Positions 45,001 through 53,057 of a stretch of DNA of 64,000 nt are shown piece by piece. The stretch is from assembly GCA_964036045.1 (NCBI GenBank), contig OZ038398.1:31503380-31567379 (forward strand), read 5' to 3'. The notes beneath the pieces are model-generated. The model was not told where the DNA came from and made no database searches. It was given only the letters and a program-made list of their open reading frames with translations. Positions within the stretch are counted from its first letter, which is position 1. The number at the start of each line of letters is the position of its first letter. The stretch comes from Eutreptiella sp. 'Long Island Sound 2002' (Eukaryota; Euglenozoa; Euglenophyceae; Eutreptiales; Eutreptiaceae). A program made the position numbers and the translations under genes.

Positions 45001-46490
45001 TTGATGCTTCTTGATGCAACTTGATGGATCTTGAGGCAACTTGAATGAACTTGATGCAACTTGATGCAACTTGATGCATCTTGGTGAAACTTGATGCATC
45101 TCGATGCAACTTAATGCTTCTTGTCGCCACTTGATGCATCTTGATGCAACTTGATGCATCTTGATGCAACTTGATGCACCTTGATGCATCTTGATGCAAC
45201 TTGATGCATCTTGATGCAACTTGATGCAACTTGATGCAACTTGATGGATCTTGATGCAACTTGATGCATCTTGATGCAACTTGATGCAACTTGATGCATC
45301 TTGATGCAACTTGATGCATCTTGATGCAACTTGATGCATCTTGATGCAACTTCATGCAACTTGATGCAACTGGATGCGTCTTGATGCAGGTTGATGCATC
45401 TTAATACAGCTTGATGCAACTTGATGCATCTTGATGCAACTTGATGCAACTTGATGCAACTTGATGCAACTTGATGCATCTTGATGCAACTTGATGCAAC
45501 TTGATGCAGCTGGATGCATCTTGATGCAGGTTGAATCATCTTAATACAACTTGATGCAACTTGATGCATGATGCAACTTGATGCAACTTGATGCATCTTG
45601 ATGCAACTTGATGCAACTTGATGCAACTTGATGGATCTTGATGCAACTTGATGCATCTTGATGCCACTTGATGCAACTTGATGCATCTTGATGCAACTTG
45701 ATGCATCTTGATGCAACTTGATGCATCTTGATGCAACTTCATGCAACTTGATGCAACTGGATGCGTCTTGATGCAGGTTGATGCATCTTAATACAGCTTG
45801 ATGCAACTTGATGCATCTTGATGCAACTTGATGCAACTTGATGCAACTTGATGCATCTTGATGCAACTTGATGCAACTTGATGCAGCTGGATGCATCTTG
45901 ATGCAGGTTGAATCATCTTAATACAACTTGATGCAACTTGATGCATGATGCAACTTGATGCAACTTGATGCATATTGATGCAACTTGATGCAACTTGATG
46001 CATCTTGATGCAGCTTGATGCATCTTGATGCAACTTGATGCAACTTGATGCATCTTGATTCAGCTTGATGCAACTTGATGCATCTTGATGCAGGTTGATG
46101 CATCTTAGTACAACTTGATGCACCTTGATGCATCTTGATGCAACTTGATTCAAGTTGATGCATCTTGATGCAACTTGATGCAACTTGATGCAGCTTGATG
46201 CAGCTTGATCCATCTTCATGCATCTTGATGCATCTTGATGCAACTTGATGCAAGTTAATGCAACTTGATGCAACTTGATGCAACTGGATGCATCTTGATG
46301 CAGGTTGATGCATCTTGATACAACTTGATGCAACTTGATGCATCTTCATGCAACTTGATGCAACTTGATGCAACTTGATGCATCTTGATGCAACTTGATG
46401 CAACTTGATGCAACTTGATGCAACTTTGTGCATCTTGATGGAGGTTGATGCATCTTAATACAACTTGATGCAACTTGATGCATGATGCAA
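45001..46490. repeat. Degenerate right margin of the satellite with units of about 380 bp
   Basis: The right end of the array is much less uniform: units such as GATGCAGGTTG, TTAATACAGC, TTGAATCATC, TTGATGGATC and GATGCATGATG appear. These rare units recur in the same order. TTCATGCAAC followed by a TGGATGCGTC unit is at 45351 and 45738 (387 bp apart). TTGAATCATC is at 45531 and 45908 (377 bp). Diverged further copies of the GCAGG/TTAATA motif lie near 46090, 46300 and 46440. After 46490 the array returns to the standard decamer up to its end at 46956. Mutated edges are typical of tandem arrays, where homogenisation is weakest. Confidence 0.8.
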
Positions 46491-46956
46491 CTTGATGCAA
46501 CTTGATGCATCTTGATGCAACTTGATGCAACTTGATGCAACTTGATGCAACTTGATGCATCTTGATGCAACTTGATGCAACTTGATGCAACTTGATGCAA
46601 CTTGATGCAACTTGATGCAACTTGATGCAACTTGATGCAACTTGATGCATCTTGATGCAACTTGATGCAACTTGATGCAACTTGATGCAACTTGATGCAA
46701 CTTGATGCAACTTGATGCAACTTGATGCAACTTGATGCAACTTGATGCAACTTGATGCAACTTGATGCAACTTGATGCAACTTGATGCATCTTGATGCAA
46801 CTTGATGCAACTTGATGCAACTTGATGCAACTTGATGCAACTTGATGCAACTTGATGCAACTTGATGCATCTTGATGCAACCTGATGCAACTTGATGCAA
46901 CTTGATGCAACTTGATGCAACTTGATGCAACTTGATGCAACTTGATGCAACTTGAT

Positions 46957-47170
46957 CGGTTGTTCACTGGAGTCGGCAGACAGGACAAGCACGCAAGTGA
47001 CCCAGAGAGCTAACCGCAAGAACCGCCTCGCTGTACCTTACATAGTGGAGCACCCCAACCAGGAAGGGGACACGTGCATTGATTGAGCTACACAGTACTG
47101 CTGGACTAATGGCTGGAAATGTCTATGGCGGGGACATTCAGTCTATCGGAACCGACCATTGATCCCCCAC
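46957..47170. other. Unique spacer between the two tandem arrays
   Basis: These 214 bp share nothing visible with either flanking repeat. I see no gene, RNA gene or inverted repeat. On the minus strand a hydrophobic open stretch with a TTG codon at 47019-47017 runs into the satellite and superficially resembles a signal peptide. It has no ATG before an upstream stop (47040-47038). Confidence 0.6.
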
Positions 47171-49906
47171 CCGGCTTCTGGAGCCCAGGCCCACGGCGGT
47201 CGCATGGGGCCCTGCCCCACTCGGCTTCTGGGGCCCAGCCCCTCGGCGGTCGCACGGGGCCCTGCCCCACTCGGCTTCCGGGGCCCAGCCCCTCGGCGTT
47301 CCCACGGGGCCCTGCCCCACTCGGCTTCTGGGGCCCAGCCCCACGGCGGTCGCACGGGGCCCTGCCCCACTCGGCTTCTGGGGCCCAGCCCCACGGCGGT
47401 CGCATGGGGCCCTGCCCCACTCGGCTTCTGGGGCCCAGCCCCTCGGCGTTCGCACAGGGCCCTGCCCCACTCGGCTTCTGGGGCCCAGCCCCTCGGCGGT
47501 CTCACGGGGCCCTGCCCCACTCGGCTTCTGGGGCCCAGCCCCAAGGCGGTCGCACGGGGCCCTGCCCCACTCGGCTTCTGGGGCCCAGCCCCTCGGCGGT
47601 CGCACGGGGCCCTGCCCCTCTCGGCTTCTGGGGCCCAGCCCCACGGCGTTCGCACGGGGCCCTGCGCCTTTCGGCTTCTGGGGCCCAGCCCCACGGCGGT
47701 CGCACGGGGCCCTGCCCCACTCGGCTTCCGGGGCCCAGCCCCTCGGCGTTCCCACGGGGCCCTGCCCCACTCAGCTTCTGGGGCCCAGCCCCACGGCGGT
47801 CGCACGGGGCCCTGCCCCACTCGGCTTCTGGGGCCCAGCCCCTCGGCGGTCTCACGGGGCCCTGCCCCACCCGGCTTCTGGGGCCCAGCCCCAAGTTGTT
47901 CGCATGGGGCCCTGCCCCTTTCAGCTTATGGGGCCCAGCCCCACGGCGTTCGCACGGGGCCTTGCCCCACTCGGCTTCTGGGGCCCAGCCCAACGGCGGT
48001 CGCACGGGGCCCTGCCCCACTCGGCTTCCGGGGCCCAGCCCCTCGGCGTTCGCACGGGGCCCTGCCCCACTCGGCTTCTGGGGCCCAGCCCCACGGCGGG
48101 CGCACGGGGCCCTGCCCCACTCGGCTTCTGGGGCCCAGCCCCACGGCGGTCGCACGGGGCCCTGCTCCACTCGGCTTCTGGGGCCCAGCCCCTCGGCGTT
48201 CGCACGGGGCCCTGCCCCTCTCGGCTTCTGGGGCCCATCCCCTCGGCGGTCTCACGGGGCCCTGCCCCACTCGGCTTCTGGGGCCTGGCCCCACGGTGAT
48301 CGCACGGGGCCCTGCCCCACTCGGCTTCTGGGGCCTAGCCCCACGGTGATCGCACAGCCCCTCGGCATTCGCACGGGGCCTTGCCCCTCTCGGCTTCTGG
48401 GGCCCAGCCCCTCGGCGGTCGCATGGGGCCCTGCCCCACTCGGCTTTTGGGGCCCAGCCCCTCAGCTTTCGAGTGGGGCCCTGCCCCACTCGGCTTCTGG
48501 GGCCCAGCCCCTCAGCTCTCGCACGGGGCCCTGCCCCACTCGGCTTCTGGGGCCCAGCCCCTCGGTGATCGCACGGGGCCCTGCCCCACTCGGCTTCTGG
48601 GGCCCAGCCCCTCGGTGATCGCACGGGGCCCTGCCCCACTCGGCTTCTGGGGCCCAGCCCCTCAGCGGTTGCACGGGGCCTTGCCCCACTCGGCTTCTGG
48701 GGCCCAGTCCCACGGCGGTCGCACGGGGCTGTGGCCCACTCCGTTTTTGGGGCCCAGCCCCTCGGCGGTCGCACGGGGCCCTGCCCCACTCGAATTCTGG
48801 GACCCTGCCCCACTTGAATTCTGGGGCCCAGCCCCTCGGCGGTCGCACGGGGCCCTGCCCCACTCGGCATTTAGGGCCCAGCCCCACGGCGGTCGCACGG
48901 GGACCTGCCCCACTCGGCTTCTGGGGCCCAGTCCCACGGCGGTCGCATGGGGCCCTGCCCCACTCGGCTTCTGGGGCCCAGCCCCAAGGCGGTCGCACGG
49001 GGCCCTGCCCCACTCGGCTTCTGGGGCCCAGCCCCTCGGCGGTTGCACGGGGCCCTGCCCCTCTCGGCTTATGGGGCCGAGCCCCACGGCGTTCGCACGT
49101 GGCCCTGCCCCACTCGGCTTCTGGGGCCCAGCCCCACGGCGTTCGCACGGGGCCTTGCCCCACTCGGCTTCTGGGGCCCAGCCCCACGGCGTTCGCACGG
49201 GGCCTTGCCCCACTCGGCTTCTGGGGCCCAGCCCCACGGCGGTCGCACAGGGCCCTGCCCCACTCGGCTTCCGGGGCCCAGCCCCTCGGCGTTCCCACGG
49301 GGCCCTGCCCCACTCGGCTTCTGGGGCCCAGCCCCACGGCGGGCGCACGGGGCCCTGCCCCACTCGGCTTCTGGGGCCCAGCCCCACGGCGGTCGCACGG
49401 GGCCCTGCCCCACTCGACTTCTGGGGCCCAGCCCCTCGGCGTTCCCACGGGGCCTTGCCCCTCTCGGCTTCTGGGGCGCAGCCCCTCGGTGATCGCACGG
49501 GGCCCTGCCCCACTCGGCTTCTGGGGCCTAGCCCCACGGTGATCGCACGGGGCCCTGCCCCACTCGGCTTCTGGGGCCCAGCCCCTAGGCGTTCGCACGG
49601 GGCCCTGCCCCTCTCGGCTTCTGGGGCCCAGCCCCTCGGTGATCGCACGGGGCCCTGCCCCACTCGGCTTCTGGGGCCAAGCCCCACGGTGATCGCACGG
49701 GGCCCTGCCCCACTCGGCTTCTGGGGCCCAGCCCCTCGGCGGTCGCACGGGGCCCTGCCCCACTCGGCTTCTGGGGCCCAGCCCCACGGCGTTCGCACGG
49801 GGCCCTGCCCCACTCGGCTTCTGGGGCCCAGCCCCTCGGTGATCGCACGGGGCCCTGCCCCTCTCGGCTTTTGGGGCCCATCCCCACGGCAGTCGCACGG
49901 GGCACG
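47171..49906. repeat. 50-bp GC-rich minisatellite, about 55 copies
   Basis: The unit runs TCGGCTTCTGGGGCCCAGCCCC, then a short variable segment (for example TCGGCGGTCGCACG), then GGGCCCTGCCCCAC; period 50. Substitutions concentrate in the variable segment, which alternates among forms such as CGGCGGTCGCA, CGGCGTTCGCA, CGGCGTTCCCA and CGGTGATCGCA. The two GGGGCCC(A/T)GCCCC blocks are conserved and can each fold into a 5-bp stem. Irregular units occur near 48345-48365 and 48790-48830. Open frames of 400-500 codons occur on both strands in several frames because the unit lacks stops; they read the same 50-residue Gly/Pro/Ala/Arg-rich repeat and no frame shows gene-like flanks. I therefore annotate no protein here. 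Confidence 0.95.
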
Positions 49907-51621
49907 GGGTCCAACTCCTCGTCTGCACCAATAGATTGCCATCAGCAGCACTCAGGGCCCCCCACACGCGGCGGCCCCCGCGTCGAGACGGAGGCCACTG
50001 GTCGTCCCTTCGCACGTCGGCATGGTCACGAGTACGCGCGGGGGATATGGCGGTGCGGCAGGGGCGCGGACCCTTGGAAGGGAGAGCGCGGCTGAGGCTG
50101 GGTGGCCCGAGTGCACGACAGGGGGGGGTGCCTGTCCCTCACAACACAGCACCGTTCTCCCTCGGGGGGCATCCTCGGGGGGTGGCAGGGATGGGCCCTG
50201 GGCTGACTCGGACGGGGGGGGGGGGGGGGGGTTGCAAGCGTATTTCAAGGCAAACTGTGGTACAGCAGTCGCATCCATGGTCTCACTGGTGGAGGCGTGG
50301 GGCAAAGGACAAGACTGAACGGCACAGACATGCCCTCAATAAACCAAACAGAAAAGCAAGTCGTGTGCATGGTTAATACATCAGCATCGGGTTCTTTATG
50401 TCCTTTATGTGTATGACAAGCCGCAATGCTGCATGAGTAAGGTGCAAAACGGAACCTGCGTGTTTTGTTGGTGTAATGCCCAGAAGAATACTTTTATTGT
50501 GACGCCCCCCCCCCCCATTTGCGCAACGACCAACAATGGGCTTCACAGGATGAGAAATTGGGGTTCATGGGGGGCGTTTTGCGCGCTGCGCGCGCTGTGC
50601 ACAAAGTTTGTACAGGACCATGCCCAACCTACATAGTAGTGCCTAGTGCCCGTAACAATGAGCCTTCTTATGCATTTATATCAGTTGCATGCATTCTTTG
50701 CCCTCATTTCTAGTGCATTGGTATGCGTTGTTGTGCACCCTTTCCTATAGGTTTGTGGTATCTTTTTCAAGATTCGCCCAATACATATCCAGTGGCTGTA
50801 CTGTAAGTGGAGATAGTTCTGATTCGTGCTCGTCATCAGCTGGCAGCACAGAAATCCCATGGCGAAGCAAGAAGTATCGCCGTGTGGCTGTACATAGCCG
50901 AAAGGAGGTTGTGGATGTGGATGCCATGTCGAGTGATGCATGTCCTGTACGTATGCTAAGCAAAGGGGAGTACGGCGTTCACACTTCGAGTTAAGGACAA
51001 ACTTTATTTGCCTCTTTTTGCATGTGTCTTTGCTGTGGCTGGGTACACTGGCATCTCTTATGCCCCGGGTGGGGTGAAACATCAGGCTGTCCAACGTTGT
51101 GGGGGTGTGGTATGGTCTGCATAGGCAAGAACATTGCCAATTGTAGCAAAAACCCCCAATTTCTTCCTGTCATGTGCGCGCTGTGCCCGCGCTGCGCGCG
51201 CGCTGTGCACACAAGCCCCGCGGGGTAAGGAGTAGACCCCAAGGGGGGTTGACTTGGTCCGGGCCGCCTCGGGCCCCTCCCTCCGTGGGGAACACCTGAT
51301 GGCGATCGGTCCTGCGCTTAGCTGGTCTAGGTCATATGGAGCTACCCAAAGCTGCAGCTGACGCATGGACATGGGTCCTCAGCGGGGCCAATGCTCGGCA
51401 AAACACCCAGTTCCCAAATCTCCAGTGCAGTGGCACTAGGTCACAGCCCCCTAGTCTCCCCGTGGCATTTCCCCTACATACTCTCAACACAATCCCACCC
51501 GCGCTCCAAATGGCTTGCAGAGTGCACAAACAAATGACACGGAGGTGTATGGTTTGCTCTCTCATTTTTCGTGGTTAGAGTGGCCACAAATTTGCTGCCT
51601 GGCTACCACAGCAAGATGCAG
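49907..51621. other. Non-coding or unresolved region upstream of the inverted-repeat element
   Basis: No recognisable gene was found in these 1.7 kb. Visible items are an 18-base poly-G tract, a possible AATAAA signal at 50338-50343, a C-run near 50504-50516, and two similar CpG-rich patches built of GCGCGCTG and CTGTGCAC motifs at about 50580-50606 and 51174-51214. An open frame of 101 codons (50689-50994, plus) is Ser-rich and then basic. A pyrimidine-AG stretch ends at about 50750 and a GTAAGT lies near 50802, so it could hide an exon, but there is no homology I recognise and I do not call it. Confidence 0.5.
50214..50231 (+). repeat. Poly-G tract (18 G)
   Basis: There are eighteen consecutive G residues. 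Similar C-tracts lie at 52417-52435 (19 C), 52542-52559 (18 C) and 52985-52999 (15 C). These are potential quadruplex or slippage sites and are error-prone to sequence, so exact lengths may be unreliable. Confidence 0.85.
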
Positions 51622-52271
51622 CAGGGCCCCTAATTACCCGCTTGTGGAAATGAGCGGGTAATGCCGCCGAAATGGCCCCGAGTAGGAAAATTGGGGGGAA
51701 ATGGGTCCTACTGTGAGAGTTCTCCGATGTTTTGATGAAAAATGGGGACAACATTGCGTGACAAGCCCTAGACACCACTTTTTGTTGGCCTTCGGGGGTG
51801 GTTGGGGAGTGTGTTGAGCAACATGCCTGAGGAAAAATTCGGGAAAATGGGGGGGGGGAATGAGGGAAAATGGAGGAAAATGGGTCCTACTGTGAGAGTT
51901 ATCTGATGTTTTGTTGAAAAATGCAGGCAACATTGCGTGACAAGCCCCAGACACCACTTTTTGTTGGCCTTGGGGGGGTGGGGTGTGTGTGTGTGTTGAG
52001 CAACATGCCTCAGGAAAAATGGGGGGAAATGGAGGAAAATGGGGAATAATGTGTTTCCAAAAATTTTGCCACTTTGGTGGACAACTGAATATTTTTTCCA
52101 TCTTCCTCCACCAATGTCCCTATATTTTCCCCTGGTTTCCCCATTTCCCCCCATGTTTCCGCACCCCCCCCCCCCTTTTCCCGATTTCGCCCCATTTTTC
52201 TTTTGGCAGCGGGAAGGGAAGTTTGAGCGGGTAACTGGGGTGCCACCCTGGGCGGGTAATCAGGGGCCCTG
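51622..52271. mobile_element. MITE-like element with 20-bp terminal inverted repeats
   Basis: The left end CAGGGCCCCTAATTACCCGC (51622-51641) matches the reverse complement of the right end (52252-52271) at 19 of 20 bases. The flanks ATGCAG (51616-51621) and ATGGAG (52272-52277) agree at 5 of 6 positions, a weak candidate target-site duplication. Near the left end ATTACCCGC (51633-51641) pairs with GCGGGTAAT (51654-51662), and the TTACCCGC/GCGGGTAA motif recurs inside the right end (52227-52234), like subterminal transposase-binding repeats. Ends beginning CAGGG are common in hAT-family DNA transposons, although an 8-bp duplication, their hallmark, is not visible. The 650-bp interior has no transposase frame, so the element would be non-autonomous. 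It contains a 179-bp internal tandem duplication. Confidence 0.6.
51690..52020. repeat. 179-bp tandem duplication inside the inverted-repeat element
   Basis: The segment starting GGGTCCTACTGTGAGAGTT at 51703 recurs at 51882, 179 bp on. It includes a shared stretch on cytosine-free 'ACATTGCGTGACAAGCCC' and the phrase GAGCAACATGCCT. The copies differ by scattered substitutions and small indels, notably a TG-repeat expansion in the second copy (about 51984-51996). Open frames on the minus strand duplicate accordingly but show no recognisable protein. Confidence 0.85.
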
Positions 52272-53015
52272 ATGGAGTCAAGAGGCCCCTGGAGCATCCA
52301 GATTTGCAGACGAGTCGCCACCACACCTGCAAAAAAGTGGATGTTGGAATGCACCATGTGCAGGATTTGAACCTCATCCCATGGAGGCCACTCCGTCAGG
52401 GGCGCTTTTCCCACAACCCCCCCCCCCCCCCCCCCGCGCAATCCAATCACTTGGCCCAAAAAGCACAGAAAGTACGAAAAATTTTACAAGGTGCCAAAGC
52501 TGATTTACACTGTGATACTAGGGTCCAGTTTTGTGGTGCAACCCCCCCCCCCCCCCCCCAGAGGGGGGGAACCGTCACTTTGTGACCGTCCCCCCTCCCG
52601 TGGGGGGCGGAACCGTCACAACATTGGTGGGGAGATTACATGGGGGGGGGTACATGTTGATGAGGTAGTGCCACAACAACGTGATGTAAGGATGGGTCAT
52701 TCTCGGCACACATTTGTGCCAAAGTGTGTGTCCTGTCTTGCTGTGAATGCCTCTAAGCGGGAGACCTGGAGTCCATTGGCTGGGTATGGATCTGTAGCCC
52801 AAAGTTCTTCACTTTCTGGAACCAAGGGATTAGCCAATTTAAGCGACTGCAACCGCCACCACCAGCACAAAACACAGGTATCGTGCCTGGCTACTGTGTT
52901 ACAGGTTGTGGGGTCCCCATTGGTTGATTTCACTGGGAGGGTGTAGGTGTTGGACCCCCTTCAGGGTACCTGCAGCAATGCAGTCCCCCCCCCCCCCCCG
53001 GCCGCCTTGCCCTTG
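52272..53015. other. Non-coding region before the first EF-hand gene
   Basis: No gene was recognised. The stretch holds three poly-C tracts (52417-52435, 52542-52559, 52985-52999) and an imperfect hairpin. It ends in pyrimidine-rich DNA just before the point where similarity to the second locus begins. On the minus strand GGTTCAAATCC (about 52376-52366) resembles a pol III B box, but the spacing to the nearest A-box-like sequence is too short for a tRNA. Confidence 0.5.
52565..52595. repeat. Imperfect hairpin next to a poly-C tract
   Basis: GTCAC-TTT-GTGAC (52574-52586) forms the tip. The arms continue outward through two single mismatches to a GGGGG/CCCCC base, about 12 pairs in all. GGAACCGTCAC at 52568-52578 recurs directly at 52609-52619. 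It could be a structured element or simply a remnant of a small inverted repeat; no function is evident. Confidence 0.45.
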
Positions 53016-53057
53016 AGTGTCTATTTTTCTTTCGATTCGTGAGACGTTCCTGCAACG
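53016..53057 (+). promoter_or_regulatory. Conserved 42-bp leader of EF-hand gene copy 1
   Basis: The first base shared with the second locus is the A of AGTGTCTATTTTTC at 53016. From there to the ATG the two loci are identical. The sequence before it (C15, then GGCCGCCTTGCCCTTG) has no counterpart in the other copy. A pyrimidine-rich stretch ending in AG is what a cis- or trans-splice acceptor would look like, so the mature leader may start at 53018. The ATG context is AACGATGTC, with a favourable A at -3. No TATA box is visible upstream. Confidence 0.45.

Larger units (their letters stand above)
1..46956. repeat. 10-bp satellite array (TTGATGCAAC)n, about 4,690 units
   Basis: The whole interval is an almost unbroken head-to-tail array of TTGATGCAAC (minus strand GTTGCATCAA). 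It continues past the left edge and stops abruptly at 46956. Frequent variant units change position 1 (CTGATGCAAC, GTGATGCAAC), position 2 (TCGATGCAAC, TGGATGCAAC) or position 9 (TTGATGCATC, TTGATGCACC); the middle GATGCA is rarely altered. Variants are clustered in blocks rather than scattered, as expected from unequal exchange or replication slippage. Phase breaks occur at about 541-565, 1870-1890, 2775, 5620, 9765, 14040, 14330, 26253 and 37050. Because 10 is not a multiple of 3, every minus-strand frame reads the same decapeptide (KLHQVASSCI) and stays open for up to 5,280 codons; the plus strand meets TGA every 30 bases. Three overlapping open frames with identical content and no gene-like flank argue against coding. 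A centromeric, subtelomeric or other heterochromatic role is possible but not shown. Confidence 0.98.

Noticed and set aside
29513-45355. Open frame of 5,280 codons on the minus strand (and similar ones of 1,000-5,000 codons) in the decamer array
   Set aside because: All three minus-strand frames read the same KLHQVASSCI repeat simply because the 10-bp unit contains no stop in that direction. There is no distinct N- or C-terminal sequence and no gene context.
1-46956. CRISPR-like array
   Set aside because: There are no unique spacers between the repeats; units are directly adjacent and 10 bp long, and no cas gene is present.
46255-47019. Minus-strand frame starting with a hydrophobic, signal-peptide-like stretch (RLALWVTCVLVLSA) that runs into the satellite
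   Set aside because: The frame begins at a TTG, not an ATG, and meets a stop codon 18 bases upstream (47040-47038) without any ATG. The resemblance to a secreted repeat protein is most likely chance.
47119-49934. Open frames of about 500 codons on both strands in the 50-bp minisatellite
   Set aside because: Several frames on both strands are open at once, all reading a GC-biased Gly/Pro/Ala/Arg repeat. This is expected from a stop-free unit and is not evidence of a gene.
50689-50994. Small plus-strand frame of 101 codons, Ser-rich then basic
   Set aside because: No recognisable domain, no paralogue in the window and no clear gene structure. The nearby splice-like signals are too weak to define an exon.
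52366-52410. tRNA or tRNA-derived SINE on the minus strand (GGTTCAAATCC B box, TGACGGAGTGG A-box-like)
   Set aside because: The two boxes are only about 14 bp apart, too close for a tRNA, and no acceptor or anticodon stem can be formed.
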